Source: Hyphomicrobiales bacterium (GTDB lineage Bacteria; Pseudomonadota; Alphaproteobacteria; Rhizobiales; JAJFHR01). From it: a stretch of DNA of 64,000 nt. The stretch covers positions 62,001 through 126,000 of the forward strand of contig JAJFHS010000041.1 of the NCBI GenBank assembly GCA_021775475.1. Reading direction: 5' to 3'. A program made the translations under genes and the position numbers. Positions 27,076 to 35,657 of the stretch are shown in pieces. Within the stretch, counting starts at the first letter, position 1; every line of letters starts with the position of its first letter. Under the pieces are notes generated by a model. The model saw nothing but the letters and a program-made list of their open reading frames with translations, did no database searches and was not told the DNA's origin.

Positions 27076-27846
27076 ATGACACATTTAGAAATTTACCAGT
27101 TTGCCTGCCTCAGCGACAATTATGGCGTTTTACTGCATGACCCGAAAACCGGTGAAACAGCCTCAATTGATGCGCCCGATGCTTCGGCAATCAGCGCTGC
27201 ACTTGATGAGAAAGGCTGGAAACTGAGCCACATTCTTACCACTCATCATCACCATGACCATACCGGCGGCAATCTCGAGCTTAAAAAGGCAACCAGTTGT
27301 ACAATTGTCGGGCCAAAGGCTGAAGCCGGAAAAATACCCGGTATTGATGTGCAACTGACTGAGGGTGATGTTTACGATTTTGGTGCCAGGTCTGCACAGG
27401 TATTTGAAACGCCGGGTCACACGCTGGGGCAGATAAATTACTGGTTTGAAGACGATAACCTGCTGTTTTCAGGCGACACATTGTTCAGCCTGGGCTGTGG
27501 CCGGGTTTTTGAAGGAACGATGGATCAAATGTGGTCATCTTTGCAAAAGCTCATGGCCCTGCCCGGTGGAACGGTAATATATTCCGGCCATGAATATACG
27601 TTAGCCAATGCAGCTTTCGCCTTGAGTATCGAGCCCGGCAATGCCGCCTTGCGCGCCCGGGCCGAGCTGATAAAAGAAATGCGTGCTCACAATGAGCCAA
27701 CGGTACCGACAACCTTGCAGCTGGAACTTGAAACCAATCCGTTTTTGCGCCCCGACAGCGCTGAGATACAGGAAACACTGGGGATGGTAGGAGCTGATTT
27801 GGCGCAAGTGTTTGCCGAGATTAGAAAATGTAAGGACAGATTTTGA
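27076..27846 (+). CDS. gloB: Hydroxyacylglutathione hydrolase (glyoxalase II)
   Basis: 256 residues. Metallo-beta-lactamase fold with the binuclear-site motif THHHHDHTGGN at about 54-64, ETPGHTLGQINYW, FSGDTLFSLGCGRVFEGT and the C-terminal HAGH-type domain (YSGHEYTLANAAFAL). It hydrolyses S-lactoylglutathione in methylglyoxal detoxification. ATG 27076 is preferred over ATG 27061 because GGAG lies 6-7 bases before it. The stop overlaps the next gene's start. Confidence 0.95.
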   Translation: MTHLEIYQFACLSDNYGVLLHDPKTGETASIDAPDASAISAALDEKGWKLSHILTTHHHHDHTGGNLELKKATSCTIVGPKAEAGKIPGIDVQLTEGDVYDFGARSAQVFETPGHTLGQINYWFEDDNLLFSGDTLFSLGCGRVFEGTMDQMWSSLQKLMALPGGTVIYSGHEYTLANAAFALSIEPGNAALRARAELIKEMRAHNEPTVPTTLQLELETNPFLRPDSAEIQETLGMVGADLAQVFAEIRKCKDRF

Positions 27847-28697
27847 GTAACGAGATGGACTGGCTGTATTGGCAAAAGGGTGCGTGGACCACCGAAGAAA
27901 CGCCACTTATCAGCCTCAAGGACAATACGTTCTGGATGGGAAATGCCGTGTTTGATGGTGCCAGAGCCTTTGACAATTGCGCCCCTGATCTTGATCTGCA
28001 TTGCCAGCGCGCCCTGACTTCCGCAACACGTATGCTGCTTAAACCGGATATTGCGCTGGAAAGACTGATTGAGCTTTGCCGCGAAGGGGTTGGCATGTTC
28101 CCCAAAGGAGCAGAGCTGTATATCCGTCCGATGTTTTTTCCGCGCGACGGCTTTTTTCTACCCGAGCCCGAGACCACCGAATGTGCCATCGCCATTCACC
28201 GTTTGCCGCTTCCAGACGCACAAGGCTTTAGCGCGTGCCTGTCGCCATTTCGTCGCCCATTTGCCGACATGGCACCAACAGATGCCAAGGCTGCATGTCT
28301 TTATCCCAATCTTCAACGCGCCATCGCTTATGCCAATGGGCGCGGGTTTGACAATGCGGTGGTCTACAAGACCGATGGATCAATTGCCGAACTGGCAACG
28401 GCGAACCTCATGATTGTCAAAAATGGGAAGATCTCTACAGCTTCTGCTGATGGCACTTTCCTTGCTGGTATAACCCGAAGTCGTGTGATGCAATTGTGCC
28501 AAGCCGAGGGCAACCCGGTTGCTGAGAGAAGTATTTCAGAAGAAGAACTCATGGATGCCGATGAAGTTTTCAGCACCGGCAACTACGGCAAGATTGTCGC
28601 GGTTAACAAGATTGAAGACAAGGAATTTGGCGTCGGTCCTGTCAGCCAACACATTCGGGAACTTTATTGGGGTTTTGCCAAGACCTGTCCGCTGTAA
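27843..28697 (+). CDS. ilvE: Fold-IV aminotransferase (branched-chain amino acid type)
   Basis: 284 residues with a TTG start overlapping the gloB stop by 4 bases (AAGGA upstream; ATG 27855 is an alternative). PLP fold-type IV: NAVFDGARAFDN, LYIRPMFF, the region KAACLYPNLQRAIAYANGRG carrying the neighbourhood of the PLP Lys, and SIAELATANLMIV. This is the BCAT / D-amino acid transaminase / ADC lyase superfamily. The BCAT annotation is the commonest for the group but the substrate is not fixed. Confidence 0.8.
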   Translation: MSNEMDWLYWQKGAWTTEETPLISLKDNTFWMGNAVFDGARAFDNCAPDLDLHCQRALTSATRMLLKPDIALERLIELCREGVGMFPKGAELYIRPMFFPRDGFFLPEPETTECAIAIHRLPLPDAQGFSACLSPFRRPFADMAPTDAKAACLYPNLQRAIAYANGRGFDNAVVYKTDGSIAELATANLMIVKNGKISTASADGTFLAGITRSRVMQLCQAEGNPVAERSISEEELMDADEVFSTGNYGKIVAVNKIEDKEFGVGPVSQHIRELYWGFAKTCPL

Positions 28698-28703
28698 ATT
28701 GGC

Positions 28704-29426
28704 TTAAACCAGATACTGCCCGCCGTTTGCACTGATTGTCGAGCCGGTGATGAAGCCTGCTTTTTCATCGGCGAGAAAGAGAACGCAATGGGCTATTTCT
28801 TCAGCCCGGCCAAGGCGGTTTACCGGTATTGCCGCAATAATGCTTTCCAGCACTTTTTCCGGCACAGCGGCAACCATATCAGTGTTGATATATCCTGGGG
28901 CAATACAGTTTACAGTGATACCCTTGCGGGCGGTTTCAAGAGCCAGAGCCTTGGTAAATCCGATGATACCGGCTTTTGCTGCGGAGTAATTGGCTTGTCC
29001 CATCTGGCCTTTTTGGCCATTGATGGACGAAATGTTGATAATGCGGCCATGCCCACGCATCCGCATGCCATCAATCACCGGTCTGGTCATATTGAACATG
29101 GAAGACAGATCGACCCGAATCACTTCATTCCACGCTTCAGGCGTCATTTTATGTAACATGCCATCGCGGGTGATACCGGCATTATTGACGACAACATCGA
29201 TGGGTCCGAGATCATTTTCAACCTTTGACAGGCCTTCGCTACAGGCGTCAAAATTGCCTACGTCCCATTTGTAAACCGCTATACCGGTTTCACTTTTGAA
29301 TTTTTCTGCCGCTTCATCATTGCCGGCGTAGTTTGCCGCTACCGTATATCCAGCTGATTTCAAAGCAGCTGAAATGCTGGCGCCTATTCCTCGGGTGCCC
29401 CCGGTTACAACTGCTACTCGTGTCAT
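28704..29426 (-). CDS. phbB: Acetoacetyl-CoA reductase
   Basis: 240 residues, the PhaB/PhbB length, from ATG 29426. Short-chain dehydrogenase: NADPH loop VTGGTRGIGASI (about 6-17), NNAGITRDG, ISSINGQKGQMGQANYSAAKAG with the Ser-Tyr-Lys triad, and VNCIAPGYINTDMV. GQKGQMGQANYSA is typical of acetoacetyl-CoA reductases. It makes (R)-3-hydroxybutyryl-CoA for polyhydroxybutyrate. Downstream of phbA by 67 bases on the same strand. Confidence 0.95.
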   Translation of the reverse strand: MTRVAVVTGGTRGIGASISAALKSAGYTVAANYAGNDEAAEKFKSETGIAVYKWDVGNFDACSEGLSKVENDLGPIDVVVNNAGITRDGMLHKMTPEAWNEVIRVDLSSMFNMTRPVIDGMRMRGHGRIINISSINGQKGQMGQANYSAAKAGIIGFTKALALETARKGITVNCIAPGYINTDMVAAVPEKVLESIIAAIPVNRLGRAEEIAHCVLFLADEKAGFITGSTISANGGQYLV

Positions 29427-29493
29427 AATCTCATCTTTCAAAAATTCAGCTGGAAGTACTCAACCCTGATTTAATGGCACGCACCATTATCTT

Positions 29494-30684
29494 TTAGTCG
29501 CGCTCGACACACATGGCGATACCCATACCACCGCCAATACAAAGTGTGGCCAGGCCTTTTTTGGCATCTCGGCGCACCATTTCATGCAACAAGGTCACCA
29601 GCACGCGCGCACCTGATGCGCCTATTGGATGTCCGATCGCAATGGCACCGCCATTTACATTGACCTTAGCCGTATCCCAGCCAAGCTCCTTGTTAACGGC
29701 GCAAGCCTGAGCGGCAAAAGCCTCATTGGCTTCAACCAGGTCGAGATCATCTGCTGACCAACCGGCTTTTTCCAAAGCTTTGCGCGAGGCCGGAATGGGG
29801 CCTGAGCCCATGATTGCGGGATCGACCCCGGCCTGAGCCCAAGAGACAATGCGCGCCATTGGCTTTTTGTCTTCAGCGGCTGCGCGCTCGGCTGTCATCA
29901 AAACAACGGCTGCTGCACCATCATTAATGCCGCTGGCATTTCCTGCTGTCACCGAGCCGCCGTCGCGCTTGAACGCCGGGCGCAAGCCGCCAAGGCTTTC
30001 AGCCGTTACGCCCTGTTTGATATATTCGTCTTCGGCAACCACGGTTTCGCCTTTGCGTGTTTTGATGGTCACGGCTACGATTTCGTCTTTAAATTTTCCG
30101 TCTTTTTGGGCAGCTTCCGCCTTGTTTTGCGAAGCTGCGGCAAAGGCGTCCTGTTGCTCGCGGGTAATCTGCCACTTTTCGGCAACGTTTTCAGCCGTTT
30201 GCCCCATGTGGTAGCCATTGAAAGCATCCCACAGGCCATCACTGATCATGGTATCAATGAAGGATACGTCCCCCATCTTGGTACCGTTGCGCAGGTTCGA
30301 CACGTGCGGTGCCCGGCTCATGCTTTCCTGGCCACCGGCGACCACAACTTCACTGTCGCCATTAAGAATTGCCTGATACCCCAAAGCAACAGAGCGCAAT
30401 CCCGATCCGCACAGCTGATTAACTCCCCAGGCCGGTGCTTCCACCGGTATACCGGCATTTACAGACGCCTGACGCGCCGGGTTTTGACCTTCACCGGCAG
30501 CTAGAATTTGCCCCATGATGACTTCAGAAACATCTTCCGGACTGACGCCTGAGCGTTTCAGTGCTGCTTTTATGGCAACTTCGCCCAGGTCATGGGCCGG
30601 CAAGGAAGACAGGCCGCCGCCAAAGGAGCCAACCGGTGTCCGGGCCGCACCGACGATGACGACGTGTGTGGTGTTCTGTGTCAT
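29494..30684 (-). CDS. phbA: Acetyl-CoA acetyltransferase (beta-ketothiolase)
   Basis: 396 residues from ATG 30684, preceded by GGAGAGAT. Thiolase: acylated Cys in [14 protein letters not shown] (about 85-98), [17 protein letters not shown] with the catalytic His, and C-terminal [13 protein letters not shown] with the second Cys. It condenses two acetyl-CoA to acetoacetyl-CoA, the first step of PHB synthesis. A promoter (30714-30742) and TGC-N3-GCA dyads lie just upstream, so control by the divergent phaR product is likely. Confidence 0.96.
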   Translation of the reverse strand: MTQNTTHVVIVGAARTPVGSFGGGLSSLPAHDLGEVAIKAALKRSGVSPEDVSEVIMGQILAAGEGQNPARQASVNAGIPVEAPAWGVNQLCGSGLRSVALGYQAILNGDSEVVVAGGQESMSRAPHVSNLRNGTKMGDVSFIDTMISDGLWDAFNGYHMGQTAENVAEKWQITREQQDAFAAASQNKAEAAQKDGKFKDEIVAVTIKTRKGETVVAEDEYIKQGVTAESLGGLRPAFKRDGGSVTAGNASGINDGAAAVVLMTAERAAAEDKKPMARIVSWAQAGVDPAIMGSGPIPASRKALEKAGWSADDLDLVEANEAFAAQACAVNKELGWDTAKVNVNGGAIAIGHPIGASGARVLVTLLHEMVRRDAKKGLATLCIGGGMGIAMCVERD

Positions 30685-30713
30685 TGAAATCTCTCCTATG
30701 CTGAATTTCACCG

Positions 30714-30742
30714 ATCATATCGCCAATGAACTTATGTTGCAA
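30714..30742 (-). promoter_or_regulatory. Putative phbA promoter
   Basis: Read on the minus strand: TTGCAA (30742-30737), a 17-base spacer and TATGAT (30719-30714), a good sigma-70-type pair giving a leader of about 20-25 bases before the phbA ATG. The -35 lies within the first TGC-N3-GCA dyad. Confidence 0.55.
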
Positions 30743-30769
30743 CGCAAAGGTTAATTATTTTGCGCTGCA
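30737..30769. promoter_or_regulatory. Two TGC-N3-GCA dyads, candidate PhaR operator
   Basis: TTGC-AAC-GCAA at 30737-30747 and TGC-GCT-GCA at 30761-30769, with centres 23 bases apart (about two helical turns). PhaR of Paracoccus is reported to bind TGC-rich dyads of the CTGC-N3/4-GCAG type. The first dyad overlaps the -35 of the phbA promoter, which would fit repression. Confidence 0.5.
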
Positions 30770-30818
30770 CCATTTCGTATTCTTACATTTACAAAATGTA
30801 TCGCCGGGCAAGGTTTTA

Positions 30819-30847
30819 TTGCAGTGCGAAAAGGTTGTTGGTATAGT
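30819..30847 (+). promoter_or_regulatory. Putative phaR promoter
   Basis: TTGCAG (30819-30824), a 17-base spacer and TATAGT (30842-30847), about 95 bases before the phaR GTG start. The -35 contains a TGC half-site, so autoregulation is possible. Confidence 0.45.
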
Positions 30848-30941
30848 GGAGAGCCTGCACACCAAACGATATGATTGGTTGCGGGCAGACCTGATCGTCA
30901 AATCCATATTTTATCAGGCATTCGATTGAGGAAAAATAATC

Positions 30942-31544
30942 GTGACAAAAAATCCGGATCAATCAGACCAACCGATTGTTATAAAAAAATATGCCAACCG
31001 CCGACTCTATAATACTGCAACAAGCACTTATGTAACGCTGGACGATCTGGCCGAGATGGTTAAATCGGGCGCTGACTTTACCGTTCAGGACGCCAAGACC
31101 AATGAAGATATAACGCACTCGGTGTTAACGCAGATAATTTTCGAACAGGAAGCCAAGGGCGAAAACATGCTGCCGGTAAATTTTCTGCGGCAGATTATCC
31201 GGTTTTATGGCGACAACATGCAGCACGTCGTTCCCAGTTTTTTGAATGTGTCGGCTGACATGCTGGCCAAAGAGCAAGACGAATTGCGCAGTGCCATGGG
31301 CACATCGTTTAACAAAGCACCATTTGATGCCATGGAAAATCAGGTACGTCAGAATATGGATATGTTCAAACAGGCGGTGTCCATGTTCTCGCCTTTCGTT
31401 GACCCAACCGGCACCACAGCGAAGACGGAACAAGAAGCGGAAGAAGACACCACGAGCTCCAAGTCAGACGAAATGGAAACCTTGCGCGAGCAACTGGCGC
31501 AAATGCAGTCTCAACTTAATCGCCTCGATAAAGACAAATCATAA
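30942..31544 (+). CDS. phaR: PHB synthesis repressor PhaR
   Basis: 200 residues, GTG start with GAGGAA 9 bases upstream. The N-terminal DNA-binding domain is plain (IKKYANRRLYNTATSTYVTLDDLAEMV, about 13-40), followed by the PHB-accumulation regulatory domain (LTQIIFEQEAKGENMLPVNFLRQIIRFYG) and an acidic, Gln-rich C-terminus with a short coiled coil. PhaR senses PHB by binding the granule and represses phasin and biosynthetic genes. Divergent from phbA-phbB, the usual Rhizobiales order. Confidence 0.94.
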   Translation: MTKNPDQSDQPIVIKKYANRRLYNTATSTYVTLDDLAEMVKSGADFTVQDAKTNEDITHSVLTQIIFEQEAKGENMLPVNFLRQIIRFYGDNMQHVVPSFLNVSADMLAKEQDELRSAMGTSFNKAPFDAMENQVRQNMDMFKQAVSMFSPFVDPTGTTAKTEQEAEEDTTSSKSDEMETLREQLAQMQSQLNRLDKDKS

Positions 31545-31572
31545 ATCCAACAGAATTTTGTCAGTCTATGAC

Positions 31573-33453
31573 CTAACTATTGGCCACATGCCGGACAATG
31601 AGCCTTTTTTGCGGCTTGGCTGTTTCCTCGTACGTTTTGACTGTTTCTTCGGGGACCGAGGGTAGTTCCATTTGTGCAGCGCCAAACAGGAATCCTTGCA
31701 TATAATCGATCCCCCAGTCGCGCAGCAAATTCACATCGCGCTCATTTTCAACCCATTCTGCAACGGTTTGCAGCTTAAAGTTTTTAGCCAGGTCAATGAG
31801 GGTGCGGACAAAAAACTGATTGTCCGGGCTTTTATGAAGATTTTCAACAAATGATCCGTCAATCTTGACCATGTCGACGTTCATCAGCTTCAAATTCTGG
31901 AACGATGTATAACCGGCACCAAAATCATCGATGGCAATACGGCAACCAAGATCGCGCAGGGAGGAAACAAATTTGGTTGATTCCTCAATATCATTGATGG
32001 CCACGGTTTCGGTAATTTCAACCGTCAATCGATCGGCAATCTGATGGTTGCTTTGTATCAGGGCTTTAAGATTGGCGAGCCACGAGGGATCGGTGGCTGT
32101 AAGGCCGGAAACATTGAATGTCAGATTGACGTGGGGAGCTGAAAGCAGTGCCTCTATGGTCAGCTCCAAAACACGGTGATCAATTAGCCTTACCAGTCCC
32201 AATTGCTCGGCAACCGGTATGAAATGGCCCGCAGAAACAATCTCGTTATTGGGTTTAACCAGTCGAAGCAGGCACTCATAATGCGCCGGCTGACCGGTTT
32301 GCGCATCGACAATCGGCTGGAATCCCAACCGCAGGCGACGATCATTAAGGGCGGAAATTATCTCATCGGCAAACATGACATTTCGTTTTCTCAACGATTC
32401 TCTTTTGCTCGAATATTCATAAGGAACAAAGTGGTCCATGTGGCGTTGCTTGGCCAGGCCTAAGGCTTCTTCTGCCCGCACCATTCCTTCCTGGGCGGAA
32501 TGCGCATGACGCGGCATGACAACACCGCCAAGAGAAATTGCCGCAGAAACCGGCCCGACATCGGTTTCAATCACAGCACCACGAATTACTTCGTCAAGCC
32601 GACCAGCGGCAATGCGCATATCCTCATCATTGCAATTTGTCAAAAGGATGCCGAATTTATTACCGGCATAGCGGCCCATCGTGTCGCCACCGCGCAATTT
32701 TCCCTTGATCCGGTTGGCCACAGCTGCAATCACCTGATCGGCGACATCAAACCCATAGGCGTCATTGACCATGGCAAGATTATTTATGGCGGCCAATAAA
32801 AACGCACATGGCTGGCGCGTTTTCTCCGACGTTTTTAAAGCCTCTTCCAGGGTTTCACTCAAACGCAATCTGTTCATATGTCCGGTTAACGGATCATAGG
32901 AACTTAAGTAAGCCAGTTCCTGTTCGCGCTGATGGCGCTCGTCGAACAATCGGATAATACCCTGAGCCTTGATCGGTTTTCCATTTTCATCACCAAACCA
33001 TTTCCCGGCATCTTCAATCCAGCAGGACTTGTGACCGTTGCGTCCGTGAGGGAAAACCCGGTATTGAATTTCATAAGGGACACCTTCACCTTCATCGCTT
33101 TGGCCACTGTTCATCACCGCTTCATAGCGGTTGGTCAGATTGTCCGAATCGAGAAATGACGCAAATCCGCGACCGGTATTCAAAAGACTTAAATCCGGCA
33201 CCGGGAGAAGGTCACCAACATTGTCACCCCAATGCAAGACATCTTCGGCGATATTCCATTCGTAAACGGCGTGTTCGACAGATTTCAAAACCTGACGAAT
33301 TCTGCCTAAAGTTACGGTGTCATCGTCAACATTGTCTTCAGTGCGCACATCCAGGCGCCTGCGGCTGGAATTCTCGGTCAATTCACCGTCCTGCCCGATA
33401 CCACCTTCATCAGGGGCTACCGGGTTTTCCTCACCAAACTCAAAGGTGGTCAC
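31573..33453 (-). CDS. PAS-GGDEF-EAL protein with degenerate GGDEF
   Basis: About 626 residues from GTG 33453, which has AGGAGG 5 bases upstream; ATG 33471 is the alternative. After an acidic N-terminus come a PAS-like domain (about 55-175), a GGDEF domain (about 185-350) whose signature is AGNKF instead of GGDEF, and an EAL domain (about 365-610). The EAL motif is ECL, but other catalytic-site elements are kept (EITE, IDDFGAGY, VKIDGSF, VAEWVEN). The cyclase is therefore probably dead while phosphodiesterase activity is plausible. No membrane segment. Convergent with phaR. Confidence 0.88.
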   Translation of the reverse strand: MTTFEFGEENPVAPDEGGIGQDGELTENSSRRRLDVRTEDNVDDDTVTLGRIRQVLKSVEHAVYEWNIAEDVLHWGDNVGDLLPVPDLSLLNTGRGFASFLDSDNLTNRYEAVMNSGQSDEGEGVPYEIQYRVFPHGRNGHKSCWIEDAGKWFGDENGKPIKAQGIIRLFDERHQREQELAYLSSYDPLTGHMNRLRLSETLEEALKTSEKTRQPCAFLLAAINNLAMVNDAYGFDVADQVIAAVANRIKGKLRGGDTMGRYAGNKFGILLTNCNDEDMRIAAGRLDEVIRGAVIETDVGPVSAAISLGGVVMPRHAHSAQEGMVRAEEALGLAKQRHMDHFVPYEYSSKRESLRKRNVMFADEIISALNDRRLRLGFQPIVDAQTGQPAHYECLLRLVKPNNEIVSAGHFIPVAEQLGLVRLIDHRVLELTIEALLSAPHVNLTFNVSGLTATDPSWLANLKALIQSNHQIADRLTVEITETVAINDIEESTKFVSSLRDLGCRIAIDDFGAGYTSFQNLKLMNVDMVKIDGSFVENLHKSPDNQFFVRTLIDLAKNFKLQTVAEWVENERDVNLLRDWGIDYMQGFLFGAAQMELPSVPEETVKTYEETAKPQKRLIVRHVANS

Positions 33454-33647
33454 ATCTGCCTCCTCGCCCATAAAGGCGCATAGATTTCTCAGCCATCCGG
33501 TATGTTTCCCGCAACGAACAGCATCATTTTTTTAAAACCTAATTGAGAAACCTTAAAAAAGCCGAAAAATCTCGCAGGCGATGCCGGTTTAAAATCCACA
33601 AACCCGGGGAAATTCCATACAATTACTTCCGCTTCATCGATACATGG

Positions 33648-33663
33648 TTAATAATTCATTAAC
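33648..33663 (+). promoter_or_regulatory. Candidate full CtrA box
   Basis: TTAA, 7 bases, TTAAC, a perfect match to the CtrA consensus. It lies in the 276 bases between the GGDEF-EAL gene and the small gene at 33730, 67 bases before the latter. Either or both could be targets. Motif evidence only. Confidence 0.45.
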
Positions 33664-33729
33664 GTCAGGTTGGCCGGGTTATTGCGTGTAACAGCAACAA
33701 GTGACCTAAAATGAAACAAACGGTGATGC

Positions 33730-34107
33730 ATGCGCATTGAGCCCACAACTCAAATCTTTCGACGCCAATCTTCAATGCGCCGGCAACCAGGCAGCGTGTT
33801 GAACCCGGCTGGGCCTAAGAGCAAAGGGTCGTTTAGCGATACCGGATCGGCGCAAAACAATGATGCTGTGAGCACAAAGCCGGCAGGCAAGGACATCGTT
33901 TCCCTGCACCCGCGCACGCACAACCAATCCCACTTGAGCGCAAAGCGCTGGCGGGCGTTTGTACCTTTTATTGCTCAATATATTGGCCAGGAGACAGCAA
34001 CTGAAACACCGGCACGCGCTGTCCGGCGCCATGCCAATTTTGCCCGGGAAACGTACAAGAAACAAATTTCTTTAACACCCAGTCCACGTATAGTGTCCAG
34101 CATCTGA
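33730..34107 (+). CDS. Small basic protein of unknown function
   Basis: 125 residues, basic, no signal peptide or membrane segment. The first 75 residues are Ser, Pro and Gln rich and look disordered. The last 50 (AFVPFIAQYIGQE, then TPARAVRRHANFARETY) follow a pattern I associate with a small conserved rhizobial family, in which AQLI precedes an Arg-rich segment and a final Tyr. That similarity is from memory and weak. A CtrA-type box lies 67 bases upstream. A later start (ATG 33775) is possible. Confidence 0.6.
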   Translation: MRIEPTTQIFRRQSSMRRQPGSVLNPAGPKSKGSFSDTGSAQNNDAVSTKPAGKDIVSLHPRTHNQSHLSAKRWRAFVPFIAQYIGQETATETPARAVRRHANFARETYKKQISLTPSPRIVSSI

Positions 34108-34335
34108 GATAAACCGGTCGCTGGCCGGGGTTTTAGCTGGTGTTATTGGCTGGAAACTGCAGGCTTTGCGACTTTTCCCCTATTTAGACCAGTCCTGTAA
34201 AACACAACTTTTACACAGTTGAAGCTCGGCAGAAAAACCTCCATTTTTATAATGTAAGAACTACCACTTCAGGGTAGTTTGCAATATGTTGTTGCTAATT
34301 CCATTAAAAATAATAAAAACAAGGAGTTGACAAGA

Positions 34336-34761
34336 ATGAGTACAATCAAGCTAAGCAAGGCAAATTCGATCATCCGTAGCGTGTTCAAAAAAGGCTCTAG
34401 TCTGGGGCTTGGCCCTTTGGCTGTGGTGGTGCTGGATGACGGCGGCCATATCAAGGCCCAGCAGTCTCAGGACGGCGTCGGGTTCCTCAAATCCCAAATC
34501 GCCGAAGCCAAAGCCTATGGCTCTTTGGGCATGGGTAAAAACTCCCGAAAACTGGGGAAAAGTGCCGATGAACGGCCACATCATGCCCAAGCTTTGAATG
34601 CTATAACAGGCGGTCGTTACATGCCGGTTGCCGGTGGTGTTATTATCAAAAACAAAGCCGGTCAGATTGTCGGGGCTGTTGGTGTTTCGGGAGCGCATTC
34701 AAAAAGCGATGAGCAGTGTGCGATTTGGGCCATCGAACATTGCGGTTTTGTGGCTGGATGA
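34336..34761 (+). CDS. GlcG/HbpS (DUF336) heme-binding family protein
   Basis: 141 residues from ATG 34336, with AAGGAG 9 bases upstream. The family pattern is complete: PLAVVVLDDGGHIKAQQSQDG, then AKAYGSLGMG, GGRYMPVAGGVII and GAVGVSGAHSKSDEQCAIWAI. Members bind heme or sit in glycolate, propanediol or aromatic clusters; the cellular role here is unknown. There is no signal peptide. Monocistronic by appearance, convergent with the membrane-protein gene at 34779 across a short A/T palindrome. Confidence 0.85.
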   Translation: MSTIKLSKANSIIRSVFKKGSSLGLGPLAVVVLDDGGHIKAQQSQDGVGFLKSQIAEAKAYGSLGMGKNSRKLGKSADERPHHAQALNAITGGRYMPVAGGVIIKNKAGQIVGAVGVSGAHSKSDEQCAIWAIEHCGFVAG

Positions 34762-34778
34762 ATTTTTTTTAAAAAAAT

Positions 34779-35186
34779 CTAAAACAGCCCGCTGCCGGGA
34801 CCAACACCAAAATCGCGCCGGGCTGATTGTATGGTGACCGAATATCCGGCAATGACATCAATCAGCGATATCAGCGTTAGAAGAAAAAACGTTGATGTCG
34901 CTGCCTGCTCTATGACAATAAATTCAACCAGAAATCCGATGAAAAGCAATGTTGACAACATGTGATCAATAATCGAGACGGTGCCTGAGCGTGTTGCCTT
35001 GAGCAATTCTATAAAGAGCAGGAACAAAGCAGCCGCCACCAGCAAATCACCCAGATTAAACACCCATTGGACACCGGAAATCATGGTTACTGAAAATATC
35101 GCGGTTTCAAACGTGCTCGTGGTGAAAAACACGACGGAATTGTAACCTGCAAATACCAGTATCAATAAGGGGAAATTTAACAACAT
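34779..35186 (-). CDS. Four-helix membrane protein of unknown function
   Basis: 135 residues with about four hydrophobic helices (about 3-22, 28-60, 73-95, 98-118). There is no motif I can name. It ends in a short polar tail (SARRDFGVGPGSGLF). No close partner: it is convergent with the GlcG-like gene and followed upstream by the rpmF terminator region. The coding reading is supported by a continuous hydrophobic pattern and good codon use, not by similarity. Confidence 0.65.
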   Translation of the reverse strand: MLLNFPLLILVFAGYNSVVFFTTSTFETAIFSVTMISGVQWVFNLGDLLVAAALFLLFIELLKATRSGTVSIIDHMLSTLLFIGFLVEFIVIEQAATSTFFLLTLISLIDVIAGYSVTIQSARRDFGVGPGSGLF

Positions 35187-35243
35187 AGCATCCCGTGTCC
35201 CTGCACAATAATCTCATTTTTCATGCAACGGGTGTTGCAATAC

Positions 35244-35271
35244 AAAAAGGCCCGCCAATGGCAGACCTTTT
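35244..35271 (-). terminator. rpmF terminator
   Basis: Read on the minus strand: a 12-pair stem (AAAAGGTCTGCC with GGCGGGCCTTTT, two G-T pairs) and a 3-base loop, running into T residues. It lies about 30 bases after the rpmF stop. A second perfect 8-base hairpin (CATTTGAA / TTCAAATG, 35280-35299) sits between the stop and this stem. Confidence 0.7.
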
Positions 35272-35302
35272 ATAGATCACATTTGAACGAATTCAAATGG
35301 TT

Positions 35303-35488
35303 CTAGTACGTTTCTTTAGGCTCAAGAACCTGACGGCCATTATAGATCCCGCTTTTGAGATCAATATGGTGCGGGCGATGCAATTCGCCGGTTTCCTTGT
35401 TTTCCACATATGATGGCTGTTTCAGCGCATCTGTTGAACGTCGGTGGCCACGTTTCATACGTGTCACTTTTTTCATAGGGACTGCCAT
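35303..35488 (-). CDS. rpmF: 50S ribosomal protein L32
   Basis: 61 residues: [22 protein letters not shown] at the N-terminus and [19 protein letters not shown] at the C-terminus, as in alphaproteobacterial L32. The zinc cysteines of some L32 proteins are absent, as usual in this group. ATG 35488 is preceded by GGAATGGAG. Next to mtgA, the conserved Rhizobiales order. A hairpin terminator follows. Confidence 0.96.
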   Translation of the reverse strand: MAVPMKKVTRMKRGHRRSTDALKQPSYVENKETGELHRPHHIDLKSGIYNGRQVLEPKETY

Positions 35489-35657
35489 AGTGCACTCCAT
35501 TCCTTAATCTGGTCTATGAGAATAATTCTCTTAAATCCGAAGCACCTATCAGGTGATTCAGAGCTGATTTCGGTGGCTTATACGCGCAATGACGTAAAGA
35601 TGCCAGTAAAACCATCACCAAAATAGAGATAAGATTAAAAAAAACCGGTGTCCCGGC

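Noticed and set aside
34762-34778. Rho-independent terminator between the GlcG-like and membrane-protein genes
   Set aside because: The AATTTTTTTTAAAAAAAT palindrome is A/T only and would not form a stable stem; it may still help end transcripts, but I cannot support the call.
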